Shown in pieces: positions 1 through 12,171 of a stretch of 64,000 nt of DNA. Below the pieces are notes generated by a model that was not told where the DNA came from, made no database searches, and saw only the letters and a program-made list of their open reading frames with translations. The DNA is from Rotaria sordida (lineage: Eukaryota; Rotifera; Eurotatoria; Philodinida; Philodinidae). Position 1 is the first letter of the stretch, and every line of letters starts with the position of its first letter. The DNA is taken from positions 5,972 through 69,971 of the forward strand of contig CAJNOL010000969.1 in assembly GCA_905250125.1 (NCBI GenBank), in the 5' to 3' direction. The position numbers and the translations under genes were made by a program.

Positions 1-2181
1 TTTTGTTCATACGTCGACGATCAAAGTCTCAATATATTCACATTTCCAGCTGCTTGTGTATTGATTATTATTTTCGTCATTATTTCAAAACGAACTTCTT
101 TCAAACGTGATACATGTCGAGGCTATGTAGCACCGATTGTTCCTCTCAATTTTTTCATTCATATCAAACGAACATATGTCACTGTAGTCTTTGCTATCAT
201 GTCCAATCATTTGTTAATTATTATTCTCGAAGCTTTTCAACAAGAAAGAACTAGAAAAAACGGTACAATATTTAAGAGAAATATTTCATATGTCGATCAT
301 GAGACGACTGAATATCTTGAATATGAGAAGCCAAAAAACAAAAATCAGTTTTTTTTTCTCATTAGAACTTTGCATTGTGTTATACTACTCTCAGGAATAT
401 ATTCTGATAAGTTGACTGTATTCACAAAAATTTGATTACCAACATGTTTCTTATTGATTACTATAGGTTCGATCATCCAATACTTAAAAAATATAGCTCT
501 AGTGCTTGTTATCTGCATTTGGTACTATCCTATGTTAGCTGCTGTTTATATCGATACTATTTTTACATTAACCTGTGCAACAATTTATACTTGGCTCTAT
601 TTTATCATTACAGTTCTTCATCAAGGTTATTGTCCAAACTCTTATTATCCAACTGAAAGTGATTATCAAACAACAAATTCTTCACTTGATATCATTAAAT
701 ATCTATCCTACTACGGTACTGGTTCGAATTTAATTGCTATTCAACTTTGTATTGATATTCCACGATACTTATGTTTGGCTTATGTGAGCATTCGATTGCC
801 CATGATGGTCATCAATAAGATTCGTCAATACCGATGTAATAAAGAAAGATATGAATTGAAGCATACACAAGAAGAACAAGCATTTTTTATTGCTGTACAA
901 CCATATTCTGTTGAAACGCTCTATGTAAGAAATCTTTTTCGTTCCGCTAATATACGTTCTCCAAGTCGATCGTTCATAGCTCGTTTAGTACCAAAATCTA
1001 TCTATGAATGGCGTGATGATTTCCGTTTTTCATCACGTATTTTTTGTATTTATGCCGCTCTTTTTCTCGTACTATTCGTTATTACTATTAAATTGATTGT
1101 TGAAGAATTACCCAATCTGCCATATTGGCAAATCATGATTGAAAGATTAACTGATTTTATATATGTAAATTCAATCGATAGTCAGGCCAATGCATCACAA
1201 AACCAGATATCCTCTACTTCTTCCGTATCAACAGTAAAAGTTCCATTTTTCATCGCTGTGTTTACTGCACTCATCATCACTGTCGTTCAAATAGTTGTCC
1301 TATTAACAAGTATTCGACGCCATTTATTACAAATATTTCGTGGCAATTATACTGAAATACCGAAAAGAGACAATTTAAAGAATCTTTTGTATGCAACAGG
1401 AAATCTCCATTTTGCTGGCTTTTTTATTGGCTATGCAGTTTGGGGTTATATTCTATGTTTCATATTAGCATTTTTCATTTCTTATTTTTTTGGTAAATTA
1501 ATTGAAAATAATGAAAAATTATTTCGACAAATTCTAACTGAGAGCATCCCAGTATCTCTTTTGAGTATTTTTAAAGTTTATCTCAATCTATTTGTTGCCA
1601 AATATATTTTCTTACAACAACGAAACCAGATTCTTGCTATTAACAATCATCGTGTATCGATGATTTTATTGTATTTTAATTTTTTTCTTGATGCCTTTCT
1701 CGGCTTGGCTGCATCATTTACACGTATTACGAATAGTTTTCTAACAACAATCATTTATATGGCACGTCTCGACTATTCACCATTAGGTCGACAGCTCGAT
1801 TATGGTGATGCAGGTTTTTTGGCCTATTTAGGTTTCATTCAAATGGAAGCAATTCATCGAAATCCAATTATGTTGGCATTTGTTAGTATTCTTCTAGTTC
1901 ATCAAAGAACGAAACAAAGCAATCGATCATCGAAAACACGTCAAAAATGGCGTTTAGCTCTATTACTGATTCACAATCCATCGTTAATTATCATGCGAAA
2001 AGCGATTCTTACTCGAAAAGAAGGAAATTTAGCATTTTTACACATGATGAAGACCTCTGAATTCGAACATTTGACTAATGTAAACTTTGAAAATGCATTG
2101 AAAGCAATCTTACGTCGTGAATATGTAGTTCATAAACATATTTCATTGAATAATTCCGATACTATCGTTTCGAGATTATAA
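1..2181 (+). CDS. STRA6-like multi-pass membrane protein, 5'-truncated by window edge
   Basis: The reading frame is open from base 1 and continues after an intron into a long exon from about 467 to the stop at 2181. The first part has a hydrophobic segment, a Lys/Arg-rich stretch with a Cys-Arg-Gly, then a Val-Pro-Leu-Asn-Phe-Phe motif. The large exon encodes at least eight hydrophobic segments, a Tyr-Val-Arg-Asn-Leu-Phe motif, an Asp-Phe-Arg-Phe-Ser-Ser-Arg motif just before a membrane segment, and near the C-terminus a basic stretch followed by HNPSL. I recognise these from the STRA6 family, the retinol transporter that binds retinol-binding protein in vertebrates. The acceptor is TATAG at 462-466. 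The donor is uncertain: GTACAA at 263 or GTGTTA near 378 both keep phase 1. AATAAA lies at 2215. The substrate in a rotifer is unknown; function is inferred from family resemblance only. Confidence 0.7.
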
Positions 2182-3161
2182 TTTAATTATTTTACTTTGT
2201 TTTTACAGTCTGATAATAAATAAATCCAATCCCGTATCATTTCTCTTTATGTTACCCATATCTGTTTTCGAAGTTATTCCGAATTTGGATATGGGTAAAG
2301 AGTACACAATACCCTATACTCACATTCATAAGATCAATAAGAATATTATTAAAAGTTGTGAAAAAAAATTATATAATGATTATGTCTTTTGATTTGTAAA
2401 GTATTCTAGAACTTTTCAAAAATAATTCAGCATCAAATAATACTTTTAAAAAAAAGGTACGTTTATCTTATTCATCTTATAGTACACATTCTAATTTCAA
2501 TACTGTTGTTTGTCTATTAATAGCAAGATTATTGAAAAAACAATTGATTGAAGTAAATAATTGATCGTGATATTCTGAAAATTAAATTTTACAATATGAA
2601 GTTTTTATTCTAAATTGAAATACATCAAGAATTATAAAATTTGTATCCTATCGACCATTTTTTTACTATTTTGTACATCAGTACTTTTTCTAACAATTAC
2701 AAAAAACAAAAACATTTTTTTCAAGTCAAATGATTATTATTCAATAAGAGTGATAATTATATTCATGTAGTTTTAATTTATCAATTTGAATGAAAGGGTG
2801 TGGGTGTGAGCGTCTTCTCTTCATTGTCATCCACACCCTGTCTTTGATAGAAAAAAGAATGTTTTTATCAAAAGAATAATAAAGAAGAAATATTCAAAAT
2901 ACGAATAGAGTAATTTATTCCGAGAAAATCGACGGTATCATTCTGACGACTTTGGATTTGTTTTTTTTAAAATGTTTATACAATAAGTTTACTTAAGAGA
3001 ACGTTTCTATTGTTATTATCTTGATGCACCAATGAAAATATAAATCAGAGTGAGACGCATTAGTTTAAAATTGCATTAAAAATGTAAATACAACAAAAGA
3101 GAATGGAAGTAAAAGAAAGCGAAGTATTTCTCTTGCATATGTAAAAAACAAATCGAATCGA
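2182..3161. other. Intergenic, AT-rich, one GT-rich hairpin
   Basis: No coding sequence is visible. The stretch holds the STRA6-like polyadenylation signal (2215) and a GT-rich inverted repeat at 2796-2838, listed separately. The upstream region of the next gene is here, but no convincing TATA or initiator element can be singled out. Confidence 0.6.
2796..2838. repeat. GT-rich telomere-like hairpin, copy 1
   Basis: GGGTGTGGGTGTGAGCG is followed by a loop containing TCTTCTCTTCA and then by CCACACCC. The outer 8 bases of the arms are perfectly complementary (2796-2803 with 2831-2838). It belongs to a dispersed family in this window with related arms and partly conserved loop. Confidence 0.75.
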
Positions 3162-6062
3162 ATGAATTCGTCAACAACATCACTGAAATTCAAATTGGGA
3201 TTCTGTGATAGTACTGGTAACATTGTATCTCAGGACTCAATCTCTTATCCTGAAAAAGCTGCATCAGTTCTTAATCCTTGTCCTCATATTGAATTACGCA
3301 AGAGACAAGATTTGACTTTAATCTGGTTCGATACTGATCTCATTATTGACGATGATCAAACTCAACAACTAAGAAAACGCCTCCATACTCTCAATCGTTT
3401 TGTTCTTTTCTATTCCAAAATCGATTGTTTGTCACACTATTTGGAAACATCTCAGTTCGAAAAGATCATTTTAATCTCTCGTCAAGATTGTGCTGCACTC
3501 CTGCCATCGAAGTGCACGGAGAATAATAATATTGTCTTTTTTCATTGGAACAACTTCGATGACTTGAGTTCCTTATTTCAAGATGTTGACAGTTATATCG
3601 CTAGGAAACTTGAAAATCAACGTACCAGTGGTGAATTATTATTGGATACATCGATAAATAGATCTCAACGTGATGTGAGGAATGAATCATTCCGTATTTT
3701 GTACTATCGGATGTATAAACAAATCCTTCTCAATACGGATCAATGTTTTGAAGACAGCAATGCTAAATCAGAGCTGATCACGCTTTGTCAGAAACAATAT
3801 CCAACATCATATGCCAATGATATTCAAAGATTCGAACACGATTATCAATCGAATATTGCCATTCAATGGTATACAGAAGATTCATTTGTCTATAGATTGA
3901 TCAATCGAGCTTTACGCACGCAAGATCTTGAATGTTTATATGTACTTCGATTTTACATACGAGATTTAAGTCGATTTTTATCGGAAGATTGGAAAATTTG
4001 GCGTGATTGTTTAGAACTTGGATATTTTGTTCATTTATATCGTGGTCAAGTTGTTTCACATTCTCGTCGGTGTGAACTTGAACAAAATCAAGGAAAAATT
4101 GTTTCGACTAATGGCTATTGGTCGATGAGTCGACGGGAACAAATAGCAAAGATCTTCGCTTCTATCGGTCAAACGCCTGAAGAATTGAATGGCGAATCGA
4201 TTCTATTCGATATTGAAGTTGATTTAAATGCCAGCGAACAGGTTCTCGCTGATATTAGTCGATTTTCTAAAAATCCGAACGAAGAAGAAGTTCTCTTTGA
4301 TCTTGATGCAACATTTCAAATTGAAAGTGTCATTGAAGAACAAGAAAATCAGATTCCCTATTGGCGTGTTCGAATGAAGATGACCAACGACAATGGTATG
4401 GCTTGCATTCAACAGAGTATTGATCAACGTCGATTATATGATTCAACTGGATTCGATCAGATGTGGTCTGTCACACCAAATATAAATCCATTTGATGCTC
4501 TTCTCCATTTGAATGATCTATTCAATTATTTACATCGATTCGAATTGGCAGTACTTCAAGTACCGACAAGCAAAATCAAACAAGATGATGCAGCTCTTTT
4601 AAACTATATTCAAGCTGCGGAATTAATACTAAAAGTCGGTCCGAAACAGCCGCTCGAACTTGAACAACAAAAAGTCCTCTGCCAAGCAACAATGCATTTA
4701 ACTTTGTCGGAACATTTGTTCAGTCTTGATGATCGAAATGAATTCGTCCGTTTGTCACAACGTGCCTTGGGAATGGTACATTTCAAAGGCGGCAATTATT
4801 CTTATTCAATCAAACAATGGACACGCATCTGGAATGAAAATGATACAACCGATCGATTTCATACCATGATTTGTTGTTTCTATCTAGGTTTGACCTACAG
4901 CAAGATGCATCAACATTCAAAAGCAATCGATTTTTTTCAACGAGCTCTCACTTACACTGATGATTTACCTCCGATCTTCCAAGCACAATGTCGAATGCAA
5001 ATCGGCCATTCAATTGAACTTCAAGCAATCGAAATATCTACATGTTTTACAACAGCTCGAGCTAATTATGAAAAAGCATTGGATCTCTACGAAAATCATA
5101 TCACACCCATCGATGAAGCCGCATTGGCTCTGTGCTATGCAATCATCGGTAATTGCTATTCCTTCGAAAATGCATGGACTGATGATAGTCATAAATATTA
5201 TTTGAAAGCAATTGACGTCTATGATGCTGTGTTTGTTGTTGAATCTCTATCGCCGATGTTCGTTCAACAAGTTCGCTGTCTTCTTACTGGTATTTTATTC
5301 CATATTGGCCTTCGTTATTATAAAGAACTTCGTCTAATCGACAAAGCTCAAAAATGTTTTGAACGAATTGTCACCTATCCAATCGAACATTGTGCATTTG
5401 ATAGTTACGCTTTGGCGCATCGCTATCTTGGGCAAATCTTTTCTCTTCATCATAATAAACATGAACGAGCATTGGATCATTTTCAAAAATCGGTACAGTT
5501 TTATGAAACATACGCACCGGAAGATTTCTGGGAATTAGCCTTTTGTCATCAATGGTTGACGATGACTCATGTTAAACTCGAAGATGATCAATCTGCTCTT
5601 GATCATGGAAATAAAACAGTTAGTTTTCTAATGCAAGCAAATTTATCAAAATCATCAGCAACTTTATCTGACAGTAATTTAACTTATTTCAAGCAAATCA
5701 CTATTTTTCAACCGGAAAGTGAGGATACTGCGAAGGAACAAATGAAAAATCAAACATTGTCGGAAACTTATCGGTAAGTATCTTTATTGAATCGATAATG
5801 CTCGATCGTTTATTTGATATTTATTAGACTGTTAGGAGATATCTACGAGCGACAACAGGAAATGGATCTAGCCTTAGCCATGTATGCCACTGCATTGGAT
5901 ATCAATCAACATTTTACGCCAATCTATCAATTCGAAACAGCGATAACGGAAAATCGACTAAAAGATCTCCACATGAAAATGGATCACAAGAAAGAAGCGA
6001 TGATTCACTACAAGAATGCATTGAATCTTCTCAAGCATCTTTACATCAATATCGATGGCTAA
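3162..6062 (+). CDS. NAD:arginine mono-ADP-ribosyltransferase with C-terminal TPR repeats
   Basis: Two exons, 3162-5773 and 5828-6062, joined across a 54-bp GTAAGT...TTATTAG intron, encode 948 residues. The middle region shows the R-S-E signature of arginine-specific ADP-ribosyltransferases: Leu-Tyr-Arg-Gly-Gln near residue 292, Ser-Thr-Asn-Gly-Tyr-Trp-Ser near 316, and Asn-Glu-Glu-Glu-Val-Leu-Phe near 373, which supplies the catalytic ExE pair. Residues about 40-140 form a separate alpha/beta-looking N-terminal domain of unknown role. From about residue 540 to the end there are repeated helical pairs of TPR type, with spacing close to 34 residues. The family transfers ADP-ribose from NAD to arginine on target proteins; TPRs usually bind partner proteins. 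No signal peptide is visible, so it is probably cytosolic. The target is unknown. The reading frame is intact and the ATG at 3162 starts the open frame. Confidence 0.85.
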
Positions 6063-7538
6063 TGCGTAACATTATCGACATATATTTTAGTTCGATATCA
6101 TTTACGTTAGCTAATTTTAATGAAAACTAACAAAAGTGAATCTTACTCGGAGAAAAACAACCGATATTTCAGTGATTTTGTTAAGTCTCCCTGTCCCTAC
6201 TCTCAAAAAGTCCATTTTTGTCAGAAATATCGAAATAAAGATAAATGCATGGAACATTAGTGGGTGTGCAACTCGGTGTGGAATAAATTGTAAACATGAG
6301 CCGCACCCACACCCACACCCACACCCTTTTACTGTTATAAGAGAGTATAAAAGACAATACAGTACTTCGTACAATCTCGCAAGACTTTTATTCAACTAGT
6401 TGAAACCAATCTGTATTTCAATTTTCAGACTAATCCATCGAATTTTTTAATGAAAAAGTCCTGCAATATGAGCTCAGAGCTATTACAAACGGTAAGAAAT
6501 AAAATCTTGGTCCTCAAATCAACGAAAATCGAAACCGACTGAGCAGCCCTATATACCAGAAGATAGAGTGAGAGACGCTCTACAAAACCTACTATGCCAC
6601 AATTCATCCAAATTCAGATGAGGTTTCTTATTCGAAGATAAAGTTTGTGTAGCAATGAAATTATTCTACTCCCATTAAAACTTTTACTTTGGGAACCTGA
6701 ACAATTTGATTCATATATGGTTCGATAGAGCTGAACGCGAGCTATTAGAATATAAAAAGAATATTCTCGTTTGGTCGTAAAATGAAAAAGAAAATGTTCT
6801 CACAAAATCCAGAACTTTTCAGTTCGGCTATGGTTTTTCCCAAATTTCAAAAATCGCATTTTGCTCATTTCAACCTGATTTTATATTCAAACTTTTGATA
6901 ATTTATTACCATAATGATCAGCTCATTGAGCTTCACAAACGGTGGAAATATGAGACGATTCTGAGAAAGTCGTGTATAAAGTGGTACGTTTCCCATAGAT
7001 TTACTCTCTGTAAGATTAGTTATAATAACTTAAATAGTTATATTGTGCTTTAGAATTTGATTGTGTTCGACACTTTTTACTATTTATTATAAAAATATCC
7101 AGTATTTATAATATGGTTATATAATTTTAGAGTTATAAATGCCATGATGGATTCCTAATACAACCCAATAATAATTTCTTATGATAGATGACCCAACATG
7201 TACAATAAGCGATGATGGAATACACTGAGATATATATATGTTCTGTACCTAAACTATTCCATAACGTGTATATGTGTACCATATATGTTGAAATAAAAAA
7301 TCCATACTCAAAAACCTAGTTTTCTCTAATGTCACTTTGTAAACAAAATATTTACAATTTTTTTTTACATGAATACTATTGATAATAGCACACACTTGAG
7401 AATAACTATGGAAATCTGTTGACATATTTGACTTTTCTCCTAAATTTTTCACTAAAAGAGTTTATATTACTCAATATTGTTTAAAGAACATTTCTCTATT
7501 GACTACCTAGACAACTACTTGGCAGTAGATGACGTTAT
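6063..7538. other. Gene-free region after the ART/TPR gene
   Basis: No supported gene is present. It contains a GT/AC-rich hairpin (6260-6327). A short stretch near 6560-6585 (AGATAGAGTGAGAGACGCTC) resembles part of the repeat arm seen at 30.4 and 32.2-33.0 kb. Short open frames here are low-complexity and unsupported. Confidence 0.5.
6260..6327. repeat. GT-rich telomere-like hairpin, copy 2
   Basis: A GTGGGTGTGCAACTCGGTGTGG arm opposes a long (ACCCAC)n-type C-rich arm at 6303-6327. The C-rich arm is about four tandem CCCACA units, the complement of TGTGGG, the hexamer reported for bdelloid telomeres. Confidence 0.7.
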
Positions 7539-7539
7539 T

Positions 7540-7843
7540 CACATGTAAAAAATAAAGATTAAAACTTGATTATAATGGCATTATTATAATCTGATTTTAA
7601 TCAGATTTCTCAATCTTAAACACAGATCTCTTTTGATTTGAATCTTTTTAAAATCTGTTTTAATCAATTATTAAAACTAAATCGATTCTGAATGATTTAA
7701 AGTTTGTTAACCGATCAAAATAGATTAAAAAAAGATTAAAACCAAAAGAAATCTGTCTTTATGATTAAGAAATCTGATTAAAATCAGATTATAATAGATT
7801 TTTTTAAATCTTTTTTCATAGCTACTAATTTTACATGGATTCT
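7540..7843. mobile_element. Palindromic MITE-like element
   Basis: The ends carry short inverted termini, CATGTAAAA at the left and TTTTACATG at the right. Inside them, both halves contain the self-complementary motif AATCTGATTTTAATCAGATT in opposite flanks (about 7590-7612 and 7771-7791), and the whole 300 bp reads as a loose palindrome rich in GATTAAAA/TTTTAATC. There is no coding capacity. This is the form expected of a non-autonomous DNA transposon or foldback element. Target-site duplication was not resolved. Confidence 0.55.
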
Positions 7844-9808
7844 TTGCAGCAGTATAATGTAGCTGTATATAATATTAATTAATTGAATCTGTTGACTAAG
7901 ACTGAAATAGAGTGTTCTCGCCTTCTATACTGTTTTCGTTTTTAAATAAAGATGTATTTGTTGTTCATAAAAGTTCCTCACACTGTTTCTTTGTCCATCA
8001 ACTTATGTAGAAGTATCTATGCTCAAATGTAATATTAAGATCGATCTTTAAAAAAATTACATGAATGCGTAAGACGAACAGAAAATATGAATGTATTTTG
8101 CCGATTATTCAATCCATATTTAGACTTATCGAGTATTTTATAGGATATCTTTTAGTCTTTTCAATCACTTTATTATTTTTTTCTTTTAACATTTGCATTG
8201 TTTAGAAGAAGAGACCGGTAATATAACAAGAGTCCTTCAGGACAGTCACGAATTCCGAAAAATTCTATTTGTTCTGTCCTGTGGAACAAACGGGATTCGG
8301 GATAATACAGAAAAAACAAAATGTCCCGAATTTTGTAATTAGTATATCAAAATATGTTGTGACTTTAATTTTTTTTATCTATAACAAATATCTTCGTATT
8401 TAAATGACTAATAGAAAAACAGAGTAAAAGAAATATTGAAAGATATATTTAAAACTGTTCATTATCATTATCTTCCTCAGATGTTCTTTCATTTTCTTCT
8501 TGATTATCTGCTGTCAATTTAATTTTTTTTATTCGATGTTGCAGGTGTTGAATAAAGAGTTACAAAAATAGTTCAACTTATTATTTTCTAATTCTCGAAA
8601 TTATTACACAATGCCTTTATTTGTTTGCTAATCATCAAAACATATATGTGTGTTCTACGATTGAGATAAGTTACATCCAAATTCATTTTATCTATTTTCG
8701 GTACTGTCAATGTGAACTGTTTTAATTCATATCGGTAGTGTCGACAATGAATACAATGAATTTGGATGTAGCTTATATTAACCGGTTTTTCTAATGATTG
8801 TATAGAAAGATGCAATATCTGTATATTGTTGTTGGTCAACGGAACAAACAGGATTTAGGACACGAAAAAGTTTGTCCCACGGGTCTCTAAATATAACTCA
8901 GGGGGCTTACACATATGTTGACTACTGTACACGCATCTATGTAAAATGATAAATTAACATACATTTTATGCGTAGCTTCTAATTTTATATAAAGAAATGC
9001 ATCGTCAGCTGTTAGATTAGCATTCTAACCTAATTGAAATTTGTTTTCTTCAAAATGGTGATTTTGAGAGCAAGATATATTCCATTAATGAACAAACAAT
9101 CGAAATTTTTCATCTTTTATATTGTTTTCTATTGATGAGGCATAACATTCATAGTTTTTATTCAGAGGAAATACTTATGTAAAAATATTGTATTTTTTGT
9201 CATCATCTACAAATTTTCAATTATTAAGACATCTGTTTGTGTCCGTGTAACTATTTGAACAAATATTTCTTTTTTTTTTCTTTTCTATTTAATTGCTCTA
9301 TTTTGCCATATCGAGCTTATCTGATTGATTTATTTCAATTGGACAATGATGATCTTTGTTTTTGCACAAAGAAGATCGATCGTAAAGAAAGAAAAGAACG
9401 TAAGTATGATTTATTTAAGAAACACACGACCCAATGTTAACATACCCTTTTGCCTTCTCATATAGTACAGTTCAAACAATTGTATAATAGAATCGTAAAT
9501 ATCGGAATAAGAAAATGATGTTCTGATTTTGAGTAATATAGACACTTGAGAAATTTTCTTTCCAATAAATTATTGCTACACTTTACTAGAGCGATTAATC
9601 TCTTTACTAATAACTATCTCAATTAACCTTGGCATGGCAATCTTGGGTCTGTCTGGATCCCAAGGGGTTTCCAATCAATGTTATTTGCACAATAACATTA
9701 GATCGAAATGCGCTCCTCTGAATATGCCTTAATGAAATATGGTACGGTAAGCTGATAACATCAGCTGGTCACTATCATTTGCTGTTAACGTGATAAAGTA
9801 TATTGAAA
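7844..9808. repeat. Repeat-rich gene-free region with a 22-bp inverted repeat
   Basis: No gene is supported. An inverted repeat pairs 8666-8687 with 8755-8776 (21 of 22 bases complementary). A direct repeat GGAACAAACGGGATTCGGGA near 8283 recurs in diverged form near 8841, each flanked by GTCCC/GTCC motifs, suggesting remnants of the ends of a decayed element (about 8205-8890). The rest is AT-rich sequence without recognised content. Confidence 0.45.
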
Positions 9809-10719
9809 TACACTAAGAAAACAATCTGTAGAATAATGAACCGTTGTACTAAAAAGAATTTTCTATAGACTCTTGAAGGGTTTATTAACTCAAGCATTTA
9901 TGACAGTAAGAGTATATGAAAATGGGAAGGATATATTGCACGCATTTAAGGGTTTATTATTTACCGTTTTTGTGAAAAGGGTTTAATCGAAGGAGAAACA
10001 GAGGACTTCAAATCTTCAAAAGTTTTCAGAAAGCTTCAAAAAACTTCATGAGACTTCAGAGATTTCATTAGACTTCAAGACTACATGAGCGTTCGAAAAG
10101 CCTTAGAAATTGCATCGAATTTTTGTATCATGCAAATCCATTATTAATTAGACAAATATAAAAAAAGAATTTCTTTTCCTTTTGAAAATCTTCTTTATGA
10201 CATATTTAACGTTGGAACATGTTAAGGTGATGCTATTAAATGTAAGCCATCACTCTATACTAAACATTCCCATTAAGGACAGCTTTTTCACAGATGTAAC
10301 AAACTTTCTGTCTTTTTTAAGCAATTATAAAGAAAATTATAGGCTAAAATTATACATAAAGCAAACGGCGTGTTAGTGATTGACCGATAAAGTTAGCCGT
10401 TTATAGGCTGATAGACTTGCACCAGCGATAGAAACAAACAAGCAAGATTAAAATTCTTCATAACATTGATATTGAACTGATGAAGCATTTCGTATAAAAA
10501 TCGACAACTTCATTGAAAACAATTGAACTATAAACTATGATTCTTCTTTAAAGTTCCCTCCCTCAAAAATCGATCTCAACCTAGGAACGTTCAAATTGCA
10601 TGAAATTTTCAGCCCGATATCATGATGTTTCAGGTAGATACTGACCAAACAAGGACCAAAAATAGCCCATTTGGCAAACCAAATCTGTCTGTCCAGATTC
10701 ATTCTGCATAAATCATTTT

Positions 10720-10948
10720 TTTGTTTGTTTGAAAGAGCATATCAAGATGCAGTGTAGTACAGAGCCCTTTCCTTTTAATTTTTACTTTTTAATGGAAATA
10801 AAGGGATCGAAAATTCAATGACTCAAAAAACTCTCGAAAAATGACGTTCTAATTTAATAAATGTTGATACATATAGTAAAAGCAAAGCTTAATAAAAAAA
10901 AAAGGCTCTGTATTGCACTGCGTCTTGATGTGCGTTTTCAAACAAAAA
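10720..10948. repeat. Foldback element with ~45-55-bp arms
   Basis: The left arm (GTTTGAAAGAGCATATCAAG onward, about 10720-10775) is complementary to the right arm at about 10897-10948, which reads GGCTCTG...GTCTTGATG...CAAAC. Mismatches are scattered. The spacer is AT-rich and non-coding. It is probably a separate small insertion nested inside the larger element. Confidence 0.65.
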
Positions 10949-10960
10949 GAAAATTAAGGA

Positions 10961-10998
10961 TGTGGGTAAGTGTGGGTGTTCTTGAAAAACACCCCCCT
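10961..10998. repeat. GT-rich telomere-like motif, copy 3
   Basis: TGTGGGTAAGTGTGGGTGTT is followed by AACACCCCCCTCCCCTCTTC. It is a degenerate member of the GT-rich hairpin family and retains the CTCTTCA loop-like sequence. Confidence 0.5.
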
Positions 10999-11461
10999 CC
11001 CCTCTTCATTTCGTAATTCCGACAGTTTTGCGGTACCTTATGATACAGATCGAGTAAGTCCATCATCGTTTTCTTCTTTACGTTATTTTGATAGGTTTCC
11101 AGTATCTAATTAGGCAAATCGGAAAATTAACTTCTTTCAAGTTTCGTTTTCTTCATTAAGTTATCATGGCAGGTTTTCCACGTCTTATGAGACAAATTGC
11201 ATAAGAGTGTTTTCTGTACTTTTCTTCTTTCCATTGAATTGTCTGGGTAGTTATTTCGTATCCTATGAGCGACCGAAAATGAAATCAATTAGATTCGGAC
11301 TGTTTTTGATTATAATCAGTTGACCCACTGTTGTGGATAAATAACTGAGTGCTATCGAGTTTTGTATTTGTTTTCAACGAATTTCTGACCATCGGCAATG
11401 GTCTAATGATCCTTTTGTAAAGGTTTTGTAGCTTCTTAAGTAAAGGCATTGTTTTTCCCGT

Positions 11462-11880
11462 CTTTGAAACTTTTGGAAGATAGTGATTACTCTGAACGCT
11501 TGTTTGTGGCTCGTCATAAACCTTTGTAAGAATTGATGACTGTCGTGATCACTTATTTATAGCATTTCATAAACTCTTGATAGGATTGAGGAACCTCATG
11601 AACGGTTTCATCTATTATTTCATAAACCCTTCATAGAATTTATACGCTTCTTGAATCCTTTCCTCTGCAATTTCATAAACCGTTCATAGGATTGATATGC
11701 TTCTTGAACTCTTTCATCTATCCTTTGATAAACCTTTTATAAGATTGATACGCTTCTTGAATCGTTCCATCTACCCTTTCATAGGTTGATACACTTTTTG
11801 AACCCTTCGATCTACCCTTTGATGAATCCTTCACAGAGTTGATATACTTCTTGAATCCTTTCATGTACCCTTTTGATAAT
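11462..11880. repeat. 53-bp degenerate minisatellite, about 7-8 units
   Basis: Units resembling CATAAACCCTTCATAG...TTGATACGCTTCTTGAA...CATCTACCCTTT begin at 11515, 11568, 11621, 11674, 11727 and 11780, each exactly 53 bases apart. A shortened 41-base unit follows (next start 11821), and weaker copies lie at 11462 and about 11875. The fixed spacing despite sequence drift shows an old tandem array. A short minus-strand open frame across it is a by-product. Confidence 0.8.
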
Positions 11881-12171
11881 CGATTTTAAGGTCATATGAT
11901 AGTGTTTATACAACTCATGAACCCTTTCGAAGAGTTTATGAAAATGCAACGTGTAATAATCTCTTTTTGGGTTTATGCATTTTATAAACCGTTTCATAAA
12001 GCTTTGACGACGGATATTTGTTATTCATAATCCATTTGATATACCCTTTTAAAGGGTACATAAAAGAGTTTGGAACAGTTTCATAAGCGGTAAAAAAAGG
12101 GTTTTTTCATACGTGGCATTTTTATAAACTCTTTAAGCGCTTATTATTCTACGGATTTTTTTTCAGTGTAC

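Larger units (their letters stand above)
9809..12171. mobile_element. ~2.4-kb non-autonomous element with ~38-bp terminal inverted repeats
   Basis: The left terminus (TACACTAAGAAAACAATCTG and following bases, 9810-9846) is matched in inverted orientation by 12134-12170, including a shared GTAGAATAAT core, with one gap and roughly 80 percent identity by eye. The interior has no transposase frame. It contains a nested palindrome (10720-10948), a GT-rich motif (10961-10998) and a 53-bp minisatellite (11462-11880). It is interpreted as a decayed or non-autonomous DNA transposon. No clear target-site duplication was found. Confidence 0.6.

Noticed and set aside
6117..6399. Overlapping open frames on both strands
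   Set aside because: Both run through the CCCACA/TGTGGG tract, giving (His-Pro)n or (Cys-Gly)n; low complexity.
11462..11880. CRISPR-like array
   Set aside because: Units are contiguous and diverged with no distinct spacer/repeat pattern, and the genome is eukaryotic; it is a minisatellite.
11812..11997. Minus-strand 61-codon open frame
   Set aside because: Lies on the minisatellite and reads as a repeat translation.
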